DNA from: Hyphomicrobiales bacterium
GTDB taxonomy: Bacteria; Pseudomonadota; Alphaproteobacteria; Rhizobiales; Beijerinckiaceae
Reading direction: 5' to 3'
Length of the DNA stretch: 64,000 bases
NCBI GenBank assembly: GCA_900470775.1
Contig: UCBZ01000032.1
Span: 62,001 to 126,000, forward strand
Part shown: piece by piece, positions 24,125 to 33,158 of the stretch
Position numbering within the stretch: position 1 is the stretch's first letter
How the letters are laid out: each line of letters starts with the position of its first letter
The notes under the pieces: model-generated
What the model was told of the DNA's origin: nothing
Databases searched by the model: none
Seen by the model: the letters and a program-made list of their open reading frames with translations, nothing else
Translations under genes and position numbers: made by a program

Positions 24125-24690
24125 GTATTTGACGTGATCGTTGTCGGGGGCGGCGCCGGACTGATGAGCGCCCCTGCCGCGGCCAGGCATGGGCGTCCGG
24201 CGCGGCTGACGGAGACGGGATCCCGGCTCGGCGATATGATCTGCCTCGGCATCGCCCTCACGGGCCCGCGGCCGGAGCCGCCGCACAACAAGCCACGTCT
24301 CCGTGCCATCACCCCTCGCACGCGGCTTTATCTGGCGCCTCGAAAAAGCCTGGCTAAGAAGCGGCGTCACAATCCAATCCAAGGCGCCCATTCGCCAATT
24401 GATATATGAAGGCACCCGTTGCAAGGTGTCGGCATTGCTACGTCTTCACCCAAAAAGCCACGAGGATTCAGGCAATTTCAGCTTGGCGCGATCTTTGCCT
24501 CAGGCAAATTCGGCGTCGCGGCGTTGGAAGGCCGGCGCCGATATATGAGCAGGCAGACTGTTCGATATCGGTAGCAACAATCCTCGCGTGCCAGCGGCGG
24601 ACAGATGATGGTCGAGGCGGAGGGCGCCGAAGTCGTGAACGGGAATCTGGCATGGGGACCGGACATTCGCTTTGCCGTACCAGCGCATCC
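24125..24690 (+). pseudogene. Decayed FAD-binding oxidoreductase gene
   Basis: Three frames carry pieces in order. First is an FAD-binding start, FDVIVVGGGAGLMSAPAAAR (24128 on). Next comes a middle piece RGFIWRLEKAWLRSGVTIQS, then APIRQLIYEG, like the stretch before the flavin-domain strand. Last is LFDIGSNNPRVPAADR with GAEVVNGNLAWGPDIRF. This is the general plan of KstD/fumarate-reductase-type flavoproteins. Frameshifts and deletions make it non-functional. It sits directly upstream of a TRAP transporter operon and may once have belonged to it. The rest of 23956-24883 holds nothing I can name. Confidence 0.45.
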
Positions 24691-24883
24691 CTGTGCGATC
24701 GCGCCCTGGACTGGCAGCGAGCAACACCGGCGTCACGCCCATGACCTCGCTTTGGCCTCATCCAGCCGGCCCGCCCGCAATGCCGCTCTCGCGGCTCCTC
24801 CCGACCGAGCATCAGGCGATGCCGGACGGGGCACCGCAACGAGACATCTGCCAGAAATCAAAACAGAGGGAAGGGGAATAACC

Positions 24884-25945
24884 ATGACCAAACTCAAGAG
24901 CCTGATCACGACCGCCGCTTTCGTCGGCGGCCTTGCCCTGACGACGCAGGGTGCGCTTGCCCAGAACAAGCTCGAACTCAACATGGCGACGCCGTGGGCG
25001 GGCGGGCACTGGCTCGACATCGGCGCCAAGAAATATGCCGAGAACGTCGAGAAGATGACCGAGGGGCGCATCAAGATCAACGTCTTCCCGGCCGGCGCGC
25101 TCGGCCCGGCGCTGAAGGTCACGGAGACCGTGCAGAAGGGCGTCGCCGATATGGGCCATTCCTGGCCGGGCTATGACTGGGCGGTCGACCGCACCGGCGC
25201 AATCTTCTCCGGCTGGTCGGCGGGGCCGAACCCGGAAGAGATGATGATGTGGCTCTACAATGGCGGCGGCGCGGACCTCTGGAAGCAGTGGCGCAAGGAG
25301 AAGTTCGACGTCGTCGCCTTCCCCTGCGGCGTGCTCGAGACCGAGTTCTTCATGCACTCGCACAAGCCGATCCGCACCGCCGAGGACATGAAGGGCCTGA
25401 AGCTGCGGACCTCATCCTCCTGGGCCGAGATCGCGCCGATGCTCGGCGCCTCCACCGTCGTTCTGCCGGGCTCGGAAGTGTTCAGCGCGCTCGAGCGCAA
25501 GGTCGTCGACGCGATCGAATGGGGCGGCCCCGGCAGCAACCTGTCGGAAGGTTTCCACAAGGTTGCCAAATACATCATCATGCCAGGCCTGCACGCCCCG
25601 TCCGGGGCGCATGACTGCATCTTCAACAACGCGACCTGGGCCAAGATCGGCGACAAGGACAAGCAGTTGCTCGAACTCGCCGGCCGCCTGACGGTGCTCG
25701 ACACCTATCTCGGCTACGCCAAGAGCGACCTCGACGCCTACAAGATCATCAAGGCTACGCCGGGCCTCGAAGTCGTCCAGGTCGATCCGAGCCTGACCGC
25801 CGCGGTGGTCAAGGCCTCGGGCGAGTGGGCTGAGAAGCAGTCGGCGACGAATCCCTGGTTCAAGAAAGTCTATGAGAACCAGAAGGCCTTCATGGCGAGC
25901 GTGAAGCCGATGGCCGAATTCCGCTTCGCGACCGGCAGCCGCTGA
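24884..25945 (+). CDS. TRAP transporter substrate-binding protein (DctP type)
   Basis: A 353-residue periplasmic protein with a signal peptide ending TQGALA-Q. It has the DctP pattern: LELNMATPWAGGHWLDIGAK, GRIKINVFPAGALGPALKV, AEDMKGLKLRTSSSWAEI and GSEVFSALERKVVDAIEWGG. The start is fixed by AAGGGGA before the ATG. It binds a small acid, mono- or dicarboxylate, and hands it to the DctQ/DctM permease. The DHDPS-family enzyme downstream hints at a keto acid or hydroxy-amino-acid substrate. Confidence 0.93.
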   Translation: MTKLKSLITTAAFVGGLALTTQGALAQNKLELNMATPWAGGHWLDIGAKKYAENVEKMTEGRIKINVFPAGALGPALKVTETVQKGVADMGHSWPGYDWAVDRTGAIFSGWSAGPNPEEMMMWLYNGGGADLWKQWRKEKFDVVAFPCGVLETEFFMHSHKPIRTAEDMKGLKLRTSSSWAEIAPMLGASTVVLPGSEVFSALERKVVDAIEWGGPGSNLSEGFHKVAKYIIMPGLHAPSGAHDCIFNNATWAKIGDKDKQLLELAGRLTVLDTYLGYAKSDLDAYKIIKATPGLEVVQVDPSLTAAVVKASGEWAEKQSATNPWFKKVYENQKAFMASVKPMAEFRFATGSR

Positions 25946-25950
25946 TCTCC

Positions 25951-25987
25951 CGCGAGCCGGCATCTAAAAAGCAGACGCCGGCTCGCG
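25951..25987 (+). promoter_or_regulatory. Intercistronic hairpin between dctP-like and dctQ-like genes
   Basis: CGCGAGCCGGC pairs perfectly with GCCGGCTCGCG around a 15-base loop, 6 bases after the binding-protein stop. Such stems after the binding-protein gene usually keep that part of the mRNA stable and lower expression of the permease genes. Confidence 0.6.
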
Positions 25988-26009
25988 CCGTCCCCATCCG
26001 AGGTTCTTC

Positions 26010-26522
26010 ATGCCCATCGTCAGATTCATCGGCCTGGTCTCGCTCTGGTCGGGCCGGCTGGGAGCGGTCGTCGTGCTCCCGCTCGTCCTCGCCATGGTCT
26101 TCGAGGTTGTCAGCCGCTACGCCTTTTCGGCGCCGACCTCCTGGGCCTTCGAGCTCAGCTATATGATGATGGGCACGATCTTCCTGCTCGGCCTCTCCTA
26201 CGCGCTCCGGGAGGGTCAGCACGTCAATGTCGACTTCATCCATCAGGCGCTGCCCAGGCGCGGCGTCGCCGCGATCGACAGCGTCGGTTACATCCTGATG
26301 GCCGGCATGTTGTTCTGGCTGACGAATGTGCTGATCAGCAATTTCGTCGGCGTCTATCACAGCGGCGAAGGCTCCGGCCTGTCGGCCTGGAACCCGCCGA
26401 TCTGGCCTTATCGCTTCATCTATGCGCTCGGCTTCGGGCTGTTCGCGTTGCAATGCCTGGGCAAGGCGATCGAGAACCTGCTGGTCCTGTTCGGCCGCGA
26501 GACTGAAGGACCGGCCCGATGA
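26010..26522 (+). CDS. TRAP transporter small permease (DctQ type)
   Basis: A 170-residue protein with four transmembrane helices. Family motifs are VVLPLVLAMVFEVVSRYAF, SWAFELSYMMMG and REGQHVNVDFIHQALPRR. It pairs with the large permease to form the sodium-coupled membrane unit. Its TGA overlaps the ATG of the next gene. Confidence 0.93.
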   Translation: MPIVRFIGLVSLWSGRLGAVVVLPLVLAMVFEVVSRYAFSAPTSWAFELSYMMMGTIFLLGLSYALREGQHVNVDFIHQALPRRGVAAIDSVGYILMAGMLFWLTNVLISNFVGVYHSGEGSGLSAWNPPIWPYRFIYALGFGLFALQCLGKAIENLLVLFGRETEGPAR

Positions 26523-27835
26523 CCTCGCAGACCGTCATGTGGATGTTCCCGGTTCTGCTGGGACTGATCTTCCTCGGCTTCCCCGTCGCCTTCTCGATGA
26601 TGCTGGCAGCGCTCGGTTTCGGGCTGCTGCGCTTCGGCGGCACGCTCGTCCACCAGTTCGCCCAGCGCGTCGACGATCTCTCGACAAATTACGTGCTCGG
26701 CGCGATCCCGCTCTTCATCTTCATGGGCTCGATCCTCGAGCGCGCGGGCATCGCCGAGAAGCTGTTCGACGCGCTCTATATGTGGACGCGGCGGCTGCCC
26801 GGCGGGCTCGCGGTGGCGGCGCTTCTGATGTGCACGATCTTCGCGGCGGCCAGCGGCGTCGTCGGCGCGACCGAGACGCTGGTCGGCATGCTCGCCATCC
26901 CAGCCATGCTCAAGCGCAACTACAACAACTCGCTGATCGCAGGCACGATCTGCGGCGGCGGCTCGCTCGGTACGATCATCCCGCCTTCGGTCCCGGTCGT
27001 CGTGCTGGCGCCGATCGCGGCGATGTCGATCGGCGACCTGCTCGCCGGCATCCTGATCCCCGGCTTGCTGATGTCGAGCCTGTTCATCGTCTACATCCTG
27101 ATCGTCTGCGCCATCAAACCGTCGCTGGCGCCGCCGGAAACCGAGCCCGATCCGCGCAGCTTCGGCGAGAAGATCAGGTTTACGCTGAGTGCCCTGATCC
27201 CGCCGGCCTTCCTGATCTTCACCGTGCTCGGCACCCTGTTCATGGGGCTGGCGACGCCTACGGAAGCGGCGGCCTGCGGCTCGCTCGGCGTACTGATCCT
27301 GGCGATCATCTACCGGCGGATGAGCTGGAGCCTGCTGTTCCAGGCCGCGCTGCAGACCGTCTCGCTGACGGCGATGATCCTGGCGATCATCCTGGCCGGC
27401 GGCATGTTCTCCGGCGTGTTCTTCGCATCGGGCGGCATGACCGCGACCAAGGCCGTCCTCGACGCCTTCGGGCTCTCGCCCTGGTCGGTGATCGCGGTGA
27501 TCCTGTTCGTCGCCTTCATCCTCGGCTTCCTGATCGACTCGATCTCGATCATCCTGATCATCGTCCCGATCGCGATCCCGCTGGTGAAGAGCTTCGGCAT
27601 CGATCCGCTCTGGTTCGCGGTCGTGCTGCTGGTGATGCTTCAGACGGCCTACCTCACCCCGCCGATGGCGCCCTCGATCTTCTATCTGCGGGCGATCGCG
27701 CCGCCGAGCATGAAGCTCAAGGACATGTATTGGGGCGTGATCCCGTTCATCTGCTGCCAATTGCTGGTGCTGGCGCTGCTGATCGTCTTCCCAGGGCTGG
27801 CGACGTGGATGCCGAAGGTCATGTACGGCAACTGA
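26519..27835 (+). CDS. TRAP transporter large permease (DctM type)
   Basis: A 438-residue, about 12-helix transport subunit. Typical motifs are LIFLGFPVAFSMMLAALGFG, GAIPLFIFMGSILERAGIAE, GGSLGTIIPPSVPVVVLAPI, ATPTEAAACGSLGVLIL and QTAYLTPPMAPSIFYLRAI. It moves the substrate inward with sodium. Start overlaps dctQ by four bases (ATGA). Confidence 0.95.
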   Translation: MTSQTVMWMFPVLLGLIFLGFPVAFSMMLAALGFGLLRFGGTLVHQFAQRVDDLSTNYVLGAIPLFIFMGSILERAGIAEKLFDALYMWTRRLPGGLAVAALLMCTIFAAASGVVGATETLVGMLAIPAMLKRNYNNSLIAGTICGGGSLGTIIPPSVPVVVLAPIAAMSIGDLLAGILIPGLLMSSLFIVYILIVCAIKPSLAPPETEPDPRSFGEKIRFTLSALIPPAFLIFTVLGTLFMGLATPTEAAACGSLGVLILAIIYRRMSWSLLFQAALQTVSLTAMILAIILAGGMFSGVFFASGGMTATKAVLDAFGLSPWSVIAVILFVAFILGFLIDSISIILIIVPIAIPLVKSFGIDPLWFAVVLLVMLQTAYLTPPMAPSIFYLRAIAPPSMKLKDMYWGVIPFICCQLLVLALLIVFPGLATWMPKVMYGN

Positions 27836-27906
27836 GCTGTGCGGGCGGGCTTCGGAACGCCTGAGTGCCGACCCGCCCAGTTGGCAAACCCCGGAAGGAG
27901 ATGCCC

Positions 27907-28869
27907 ATGCCTCGTTTCAAGGATTTCCGCCCCGCAGGGGTCATTCCCGCGACGTTGCTGGCGCTGAACGAGGATATGAGCATCGACGAACGCCAAACGC
28001 GCAAGCACCTGCGCGATTGCGCGCTGGTCGACGGCATCTCGGCGGTCACGGTCAACGGCCACGCCTCGGAGGTTCACGCCTGCAGCTTTCCGGAGCAGCA
28101 GCAGATCCTGGCGGCCTCGATGGCCGAGGTCGGCGATCGGGTTCCGGTGATCAACGGCATCTACGCCGACGGCTCGATCGAGGCTGCCCGTCTCGCTGCG
28201 ATGGCTGACAAGGAGGGGGCCTCGGCGCTGCTGGTCTTCCCGCCCAACAGCATGGCGATGGGCGGGCATCTGCGGCCGGACATGGCAATCGCGCATTACC
28301 GCCGCATCGCCGATGCGACCGATCTGCCGATCATCGCGTTCCAGTATCCGATGGCGAGCCATCTCGGCTACGCCTTCGACACCCTGCTTGCCCTGTTCGA
28401 CAAGGTTCCCAGCATCGCCGCGATCAAGGACTGGTCGAACGATGCGATGCTGCATGAGAAGCATATCCGCACCTTCCAGAACCTGCCGCGGCCCGTGAAC
28501 GTGCTGACGACCCATTCCTCCTGGCTGATGGCCTCGCTGACGCTGGGCTGCAACGGCCTGCTCTCCGGCTCCGGCAGCGTCATCGCCGATCTGCAGGTCG
28601 CGCTGTTTCGCGCCGTGCAGGCGGGTGACCTCAAGGCGGCGCAGGCCGTGAACGACCGCATCCATCCGCTCTCGCAGGCCTTCTACGCGCCGCCCTTCCT
28701 CGACATGCACAACCGCATGAAGGAGGCCCTGGTGCTGCTCGGACGGATCGACAAGGCCGTAGTGCGCCCCCCGCTGATGAAGATCGGCGACGCCGAGATC
28801 GCGCGGATCAAGACGGCGCTCGATCAGGCCGGCATTACCCGCGACGGCGCGCTCAAGCTCGCAGCCTGA
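27907..28869 (+). CDS. Dihydrodipicolinate synthase family aldolase/dehydratase
   Basis: A 320-residue class I aldolase of the DHDPS/NAL superfamily. The Schiff-base lysine is Lys174 in IAAIKDWSND and the partner tyrosine is Tyr147 in AFQYPMA. The ATG at 27907 lies six bases after GGAAGGAG; an ATG at 27901 directly abuts the Shine-Dalgarno and is less likely. It is unlike lysine-pathway DapA and, together with the TRAP genes, probably cleaves or dehydrates the imported acid to a 2-keto acid such as pyruvate. Confidence 0.88.
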   Translation: MPRFKDFRPAGVIPATLLALNEDMSIDERQTRKHLRDCALVDGISAVTVNGHASEVHACSFPEQQQILAASMAEVGDRVPVINGIYADGSIEAARLAAMADKEGASALLVFPPNSMAMGGHLRPDMAIAHYRRIADATDLPIIAFQYPMASHLGYAFDTLLALFDKVPSIAAIKDWSNDAMLHEKHIRTFQNLPRPVNVLTTHSSWLMASLTLGCNGLLSGSGSVIADLQVALFRAVQAGDLKAAQAVNDRIHPLSQAFYAPPFLDMHNRMKEALVLLGRIDKAVVRPPLMKIGDAEIARIKTALDQAGITRDGALKLAA

Positions 28870-29185
28870 GGCCCCCGAGGCCGCCATCATGCTGGGGAGG
28901 GCACGAGCTTGGCCGTTCGAGTCGGGCCGAGGGATCATCCGCTTCAGCGCATCGCCACGGTGCGATGCCGCAGCCGCCCACATTCCCTCTATTCCAGCAC
29001 AGGAAGCGAGGCACACGGAACCCTTTCCTGGAACGGCTCTAAATCATTGGTGTTGTGAGATAATTTTGCTTTGTATAGGGAGTGTGGGGTGCAGTCGCGC
29101 CATAGTGCGTCCGAGACCGCACAAGCGCCCTGCAAAGCGCGGAAGGCCCTCAAGATCGCGTTCAGCCTTGCACCAGGTCCCGTCG
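28870..29185. other. Intergenic region before fhuC
   Basis: No gene was found in these 316 bases. A+T-rich sequence at 29042-29085 (around GTGAGATAATTTTGC) is a plausible promoter for the ABC ATPase. A Fur/Irr box could not be assigned with confidence. Confidence 0.35.
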
Positions 29186-30043
29186 ATGAAGCCGCTGTCC
29201 AAGACCCTCTCCCAAGCCGAAACCGCATCGCCGGACCGCTCCGCTTTCGCGGCGGATGCCGCCGGTCGCGAAGACCTGTTCGCCCTGCGAGCGGTGTCCT
29301 TTTCGATTCCAGCGCGAGTCCTTCTGGAGCCGCTAACGCTGACGCTGCCGGCGCGGCGCGTGGTCGGCCTGATCGGCCATAACGGCTCGGGCAAGTCGAC
29401 CCTGCTGAATATCCTCGCCCGCCAGCAGCCCGCCAGCACAGGCGCGGTGCAGTTCGAGGACAAGCTGCTTGGTGATTGGGGGGACCGGCCCTTCGCCCGC
29501 AAGGTCGCCTATCTGCCCCAGCAGACGCCGCCTGCGGCCGGCATGCTGGTCAGGGAACTCGTCGCGCTCGGCCGCTATCCCTGGCACGGCGCACTCGGCC
29601 GCTTCGGCCAGGGCGATCGCGAGAAGGTCGCCGAGGCGATGGCACTGACCGATGTCGCGGGGTTCGCTGACCGTCTGGTCGATACATTGTCGGGCGGCGA
29701 ACGCCAGCGCGTCTGGCTCGCCATGCTGGTCGCCCAGGACGCCGAATGTCTGCTGCTCGACGAGCCGATCTCGGCGCTCGACATCTCGCATCAGGTCGAG
29801 GTCCTGACGCTGATCCGCCGCCTTGCCGAAGAGCGCGGTCTCGGCGTGGTCGTGGTGCTGCACGACGTCAACATGGCAGCGCGCTTCTGCGATGAGATCA
29901 TCGCGTTGCATTCGGGCCGGATGATCGCCCGCGGGACGCCCGACGAGATCCTGACGCCCGAGCGGCTCCAATGGATCTACGGCGTGAACATGGGGGTGAT
30001 GCGCCATCCCGATACGGCACGTCCGCTCGCCTTCGTCCGATAG
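29186..30043 (+). CDS. fhuC: Iron(III)-siderophore ABC transporter ATPase (FhuC/FecE type)
   Basis: A 285-residue ATPase with Walker A GHNGSGKST, Q-loop in YLPQQTP, signature LSGGERQRV, Walker B CLLLDEP and H-loop VVVLHDVNMAARFCD. RYPWHGALGRF and the ending YGVNMGVMRHP are typical of siderophore importers. The ATG at 29186 gives a normal N-terminus. It powers import with the FhuB permease, but sits alone on the opposite strand, ending 98 bp from the fhuB stop. Confidence 0.9.
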   Translation: MKPLSKTLSQAETASPDRSAFAADAAGREDLFALRAVSFSIPARVLLEPLTLTLPARRVVGLIGHNGSGKSTLLNILARQQPASTGAVQFEDKLLGDWGDRPFARKVAYLPQQTPPAAGMLVRELVALGRYPWHGALGRFGQGDREKVAEAMALTDVAGFADRLVDTLSGGERQRVWLAMLVAQDAECLLLDEPISALDISHQVEVLTLIRRLAEERGLGVVVVLHDVNMAARFCDEIIALHSGRMIARGTPDEILTPERLQWIYGVNMGVMRHPDTARPLAFVR

Positions 30044-30141
30044 GCCGTCTGCCATGCTCGGCGAAATGCTCGCAGAGCCTGTCCAGCATCGCAGCGGGAT
30101 CGGCGAGCGGGACGGTTGTCGCGGCGACGATCCTATCAGGT

Positions 30142-32127
30142 TCAGCCATTGCGGTCCGCTCCTCGGCTCAAGAGCCAGATCAGATAGGGGCCGCCGATCA
30201 GGGCGGCGAAGAGCCCGACCGGGACCTGATAGGGAAAGGCGACGATCCGCGACAGCCAGTCCGCCAGCACCATGACGGCGGCGCCCAGCATCGCCGAGGC
30301 GGCGAGTTGATGCCGGCCCTGGACGAAGCCCGACAGCCGCGCCAGATGCGGGCCGACGAGCCCGACCAGGCTGAGCGGGCCTATCAACAGCGAGGCGATG
30401 CCGGTCAGCAGCGCCGCGGAAGCTGCCGGCAACAGCCGGCTGGCGATGCGCGGCAGACCAATCGCGCGGCTGACACCGTCCCCGAGCGGCAGGATGTCGA
30501 GCCAGCGCGAGAACAGGAACAGCGGCGCGACCAGCAGCAGGCAGGCGACGAGGCCTGTCCAGGCCTCGAAGGCGCCGACGCGGTTGGTCGAGCCTGAGAG
30601 CCAGAGCAGCAGGGCATAAGAGCGCATGTCGCCCTGCGCCAGCACGGTCGAGACGATCGCCATGCACAGCGCGCCCATGGCAATGCCGGCGAGCAGGAGC
30701 CGCGTCGGGCCATAGCCGGGGCGCGCCGCGATCAGCAGCATGACCAGCAGCACAGCGAAGGAACCGCCGGCGGCGCCCGCAAGCATCGTCAGCGGGCCGA
30801 TCGCCGGCACGAGCAGCAGCATCACGGCGAGGCCGAGACCGCCGCCGGCGCTGACGCCGAGCACTTCGGGCCCGGCGAGCGGATTGCCCGTCAGCCGCTG
30901 CATCAGCGTGCCGGCCGCCGCGAGCATCGCTCCTGCTGTCCCGGCGACGATGATGCGCGGCGCGCGGAAGGGCAGCAGGTCGGCGAAGAGCGCGCCGGTC
31001 GCCAGGCTCCAGCCGCCGGGACCGCGGCCGAGCACCAGGGCGATCACGCTCAGCAGCGCGAGGCCGCAGCCGATGGTCGCGATTGCGAGCCATGGACGGC
31101 GAAGCCGGGCCATTCCCTGCCGGGTGCCATCCAACTGGGGCGGGACGGTCTGGACCATACGCCGCGACATCCAGAGCAGCAGCGGGCCGCCGATCAGGGC
31201 CGTGGCCGCCCCGGTCGGCGCGAGATCGGCGGTGGCCGAGCCCAGGAGCTGCACGGCACTGTCTGTCACGGACAGCAGGAGCGCGCCGGCAAAAGGTGCG
31301 GCGATGAGGAGGTCGCGCAGACGTCGCGCGCCGGCGGCGCGTGCGATCATGGGCGCGGCCAGCCCGACGAAGCCGATCACGCCGACCTCGGCGGTGACGG
31401 TCGCCGCCAGCCAGACGGCGACGAGCAGGACGAGGATGCGCGCGCCATGAAGGGCGAGGCCGAGACTGCGGGCGCTGTCGTCATCCAGCGCCAGCAAGGT
31501 GAGCGGGCGCAGCAGCAGCGCTGCCGCGACGCAACCCAGAACGAGGCGCGGCACCAGCATCAGCGGCGCATCCCAGCTCTGCTGGTTGAGCGAGCCGGCG
31601 CCCCAGATGAACAGCGAGAGCACATACTCGCCCTTGGCGAGCACGATCGTGGCGCTGAGCGCCGCAGCGATCAGCGAGATCACCATGCCCGAGAGCACCA
31701 CCGTCACGGGGTCGAGCTTTCGCCGCCAGGCCAGCGCCAGCACGATCGCCACCGCAACGAGGCCGCCCGCCAGCGCTGTCGTCTCGCGCGAGGCGGCGAT
31801 CAGAGCGGGCGCATAGACCGTCGCCACGGTCAGCGCGAGTTGGGCGCCGGACGCGATGCCGAGCGTCGAGGCGTCGGCGATCGGGTTGCGCAGCACCTGC
31901 TGGAACAGCAGGCCCGAGAGGCCGAGGGCCGCGCCTGAGATCAGCGCGGTGACGAAGCGCGGCATCAGGCTGTGCCAGAGCAGGATGCGTTCGAGCGCGG
32001 CGTTGACCGCAGGGTCGCCCGGCAAGGGCGCGCGGCTGGCGATCACCGCGACGATGAGCACAAGTGCAAGCGCCGCCGGCAAGAGCCAGCGCAGCGCAGG
32101 GCGTTGGAGGACCCTTCCCCTAGCCAC
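30142..32127 (-). CDS. fhuB: Fe(3+)-hydroxamate ABC transporter permease (fused two-half FhuB)
   Basis: About 661 residues made of two homologous FecCD halves in one chain (about 20 helices), as in FhuB. The first half has RFVTALISGAALGLSGLLFQ and NPIADASTLGI; the second has RIIVAGTAGAMLAAAGTLMQ and NPLAGPEVLGVSAGG. A GTG at 32127, overlapping the fhuD stop by 8 bases, gives the usual length; longer in-frame starts exist upstream. It carries the iron-hydroxamate through the inner membrane. Confidence 0.9.
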   Translation of the reverse strand: MARGRVLQRPALRWLLPAALALVLIVAVIASRAPLPGDPAVNAALERILLWHSLMPRFVTALISGAALGLSGLLFQQVLRNPIADASTLGIASGAQLALTVATVYAPALIAASRETTALAGGLVAVAIVLALAWRRKLDPVTVVLSGMVISLIAAALSATIVLAKGEYVLSLFIWGAGSLNQQSWDAPLMLVPRLVLGCVAAALLLRPLTLLALDDDSARSLGLALHGARILVLLVAVWLAATVTAEVGVIGFVGLAAPMIARAAGARRLRDLLIAAPFAGALLLSVTDSAVQLLGSATADLAPTGAATALIGGPLLLWMSRRMVQTVPPQLDGTRQGMARLRRPWLAIATIGCGLALLSVIALVLGRGPGGWSLATGALFADLLPFRAPRIIVAGTAGAMLAAAGTLMQRLTGNPLAGPEVLGVSAGGGLGLAVMLLLVPAIGPLTMLAGAAGGSFAVLLVMLLIAARPGYGPTRLLLAGIAMGALCMAIVSTVLAQGDMRSYALLLWLSGSTNRVGAFEAWTGLVACLLLVAPLFLFSRWLDILPLGDGVSRAIGLPRIASRLLPAASAALLTGIASLLIGPLSLVGLVGPHLARLSGFVQGRHQLAASAMLGAAVMVLADWLSRIVAFPYQVPVGLFAALIGGPYLIWLLSRGADRNG

Positions 32128-33100
32128 GCGACGCGGCTCCGCGATGGTCGAGCGCCGCAACGAGCTGCCTGGCAAAGCGCCGGGCTGCCGGCAGGGCGCC
32201 ATAGGGGTTGATCGCATCCAGCGTCAGGACGCGCCGCGCCGCAATATTCGGCAGCGCGTTCCAGAAGGCGCTGCGGCCCAGGATGCGCATCGCGTCGGGA
32301 GGCGTCGGCGGGATCAGCGCGATCCAGGCTTCGGGAACGCGGGCGAGCGCTTCGAGCCCGATCGGCGCCATGGCGGAATAGCTCGTGCTCTCCGTCCAGG
32401 CATTGGCGATGCCGAGCCGGGCCAGCGCCTCGCCGAACATGCTGTCGGCGCCGAAGACGCGGAAATGCCGGGCATCGCCGAGATTGATCGGGATGACGGG
32501 GCGCCCCTCCAACGCACCGAGCCTGCCGCGCAGCGCCGCGAACTCGGCGCTTGTCTCGGTGAGATAGCGCTGCGCCGCTTCTTCCGCGCCGAGCCGGCGG
32601 CCGAGCGCCAGCGTCATCTGTTCGGCGGCCGCGAAGGGTTCGACGCCGCGCGCATAGATCGTGAAGCTCTCGACCGGCGCAATCAATCGCAGGCGCGCCT
32701 CAGACGAAGCGTAGAAATTCGAGATGAAGATCAGTTCCGGTCGCACCAGCCGCAGCATCTCGAAATTGACCGTGCCGCGCAGGCCGAGATCGGCGACCGA
32801 GGCAGGCACGGCCGGCTCGACCGCGACCTCGCGGAACTGCAGCAGCTCCGTCGCCGCGACGGGCGTGATTCCGAGCGCCAGCAGCGTTTCCAGCACGGCC
32901 CAGTCCACCGTCGCGACGCTCGGGCCTGCCGCGCTCCTGGCCGGGCCGGCCATGGCCATCGCCGCCGACAAAGCGAGCAGGCCTCGCCGCGTCAATGCGA
33001 CAGGCCTCGATGCAACGAGGTTCGGGGCGACAAGCCTTGTCACGAACGCAGGCCGTGGCGGCTGGAGAGGCGCTTGGTCATGAGATCCTGCAACCCGCAA
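32120..33100 (-). CDS. fhuD: Iron-siderophore periplasmic binding protein (FhuD type)
   Basis: A 326-residue protein with a Tat-like signal (LTRRGLLALSAAMAMAGPA) and the class III binding-protein plan: VATVDWAVLETLLALGITPVA, ADLGLRGTVNFEMLRLVRPE, LIFISNFY and INLGDARHFRVFGADS. These are FhuD marks. The true start may lie a little inside the longest frame, near the RR motif. It receives siderophore from the TonB-dependent receptor encoded just upstream and delivers it to FhuB. Confidence 0.88.
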   Translation of the reverse strand: MRVAGSHDQAPLQPPRPAFVTRLVAPNLVASRPVALTRRGLLALSAAMAMAGPARSAAGPSVATVDWAVLETLLALGITPVAATELLQFREVAVEPAVPASVADLGLRGTVNFEMLRLVRPELIFISNFYASSEARLRLIAPVESFTIYARGVEPFAAAEQMTLALGRRLGAEEAAQRYLTETSAEFAALRGRLGALEGRPVIPINLGDARHFRVFGADSMFGEALARLGIANAWTESTSYSAMAPIGLEALARVPEAWIALIPPTPPDAMRILGRSAFWNALPNIAARRVLTLDAINPYGALPAARRFARQLVAALDHRGAASRG

Positions 33101-33158
33101 GACGAAGAGGCCGTGGCTTGCGCCGTGGCCTCGGCATAGGGCCGGAACGGCCGGCCTG

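Noticed and set aside
26420-27760. Long minus-strand frame antisense to the TRAP permease
   Set aside because: Composition dominated by Arg, Asp, Glu and Gln from reversed codons. The plus-strand DctM motifs are unambiguous.
29333-31093. Long minus-strand frame across fhuC and the end of fhuB
   Set aside because: Lies antisense to fhuC and out of frame over fhuB. Arg/Ala-rich, without recognisable motifs.
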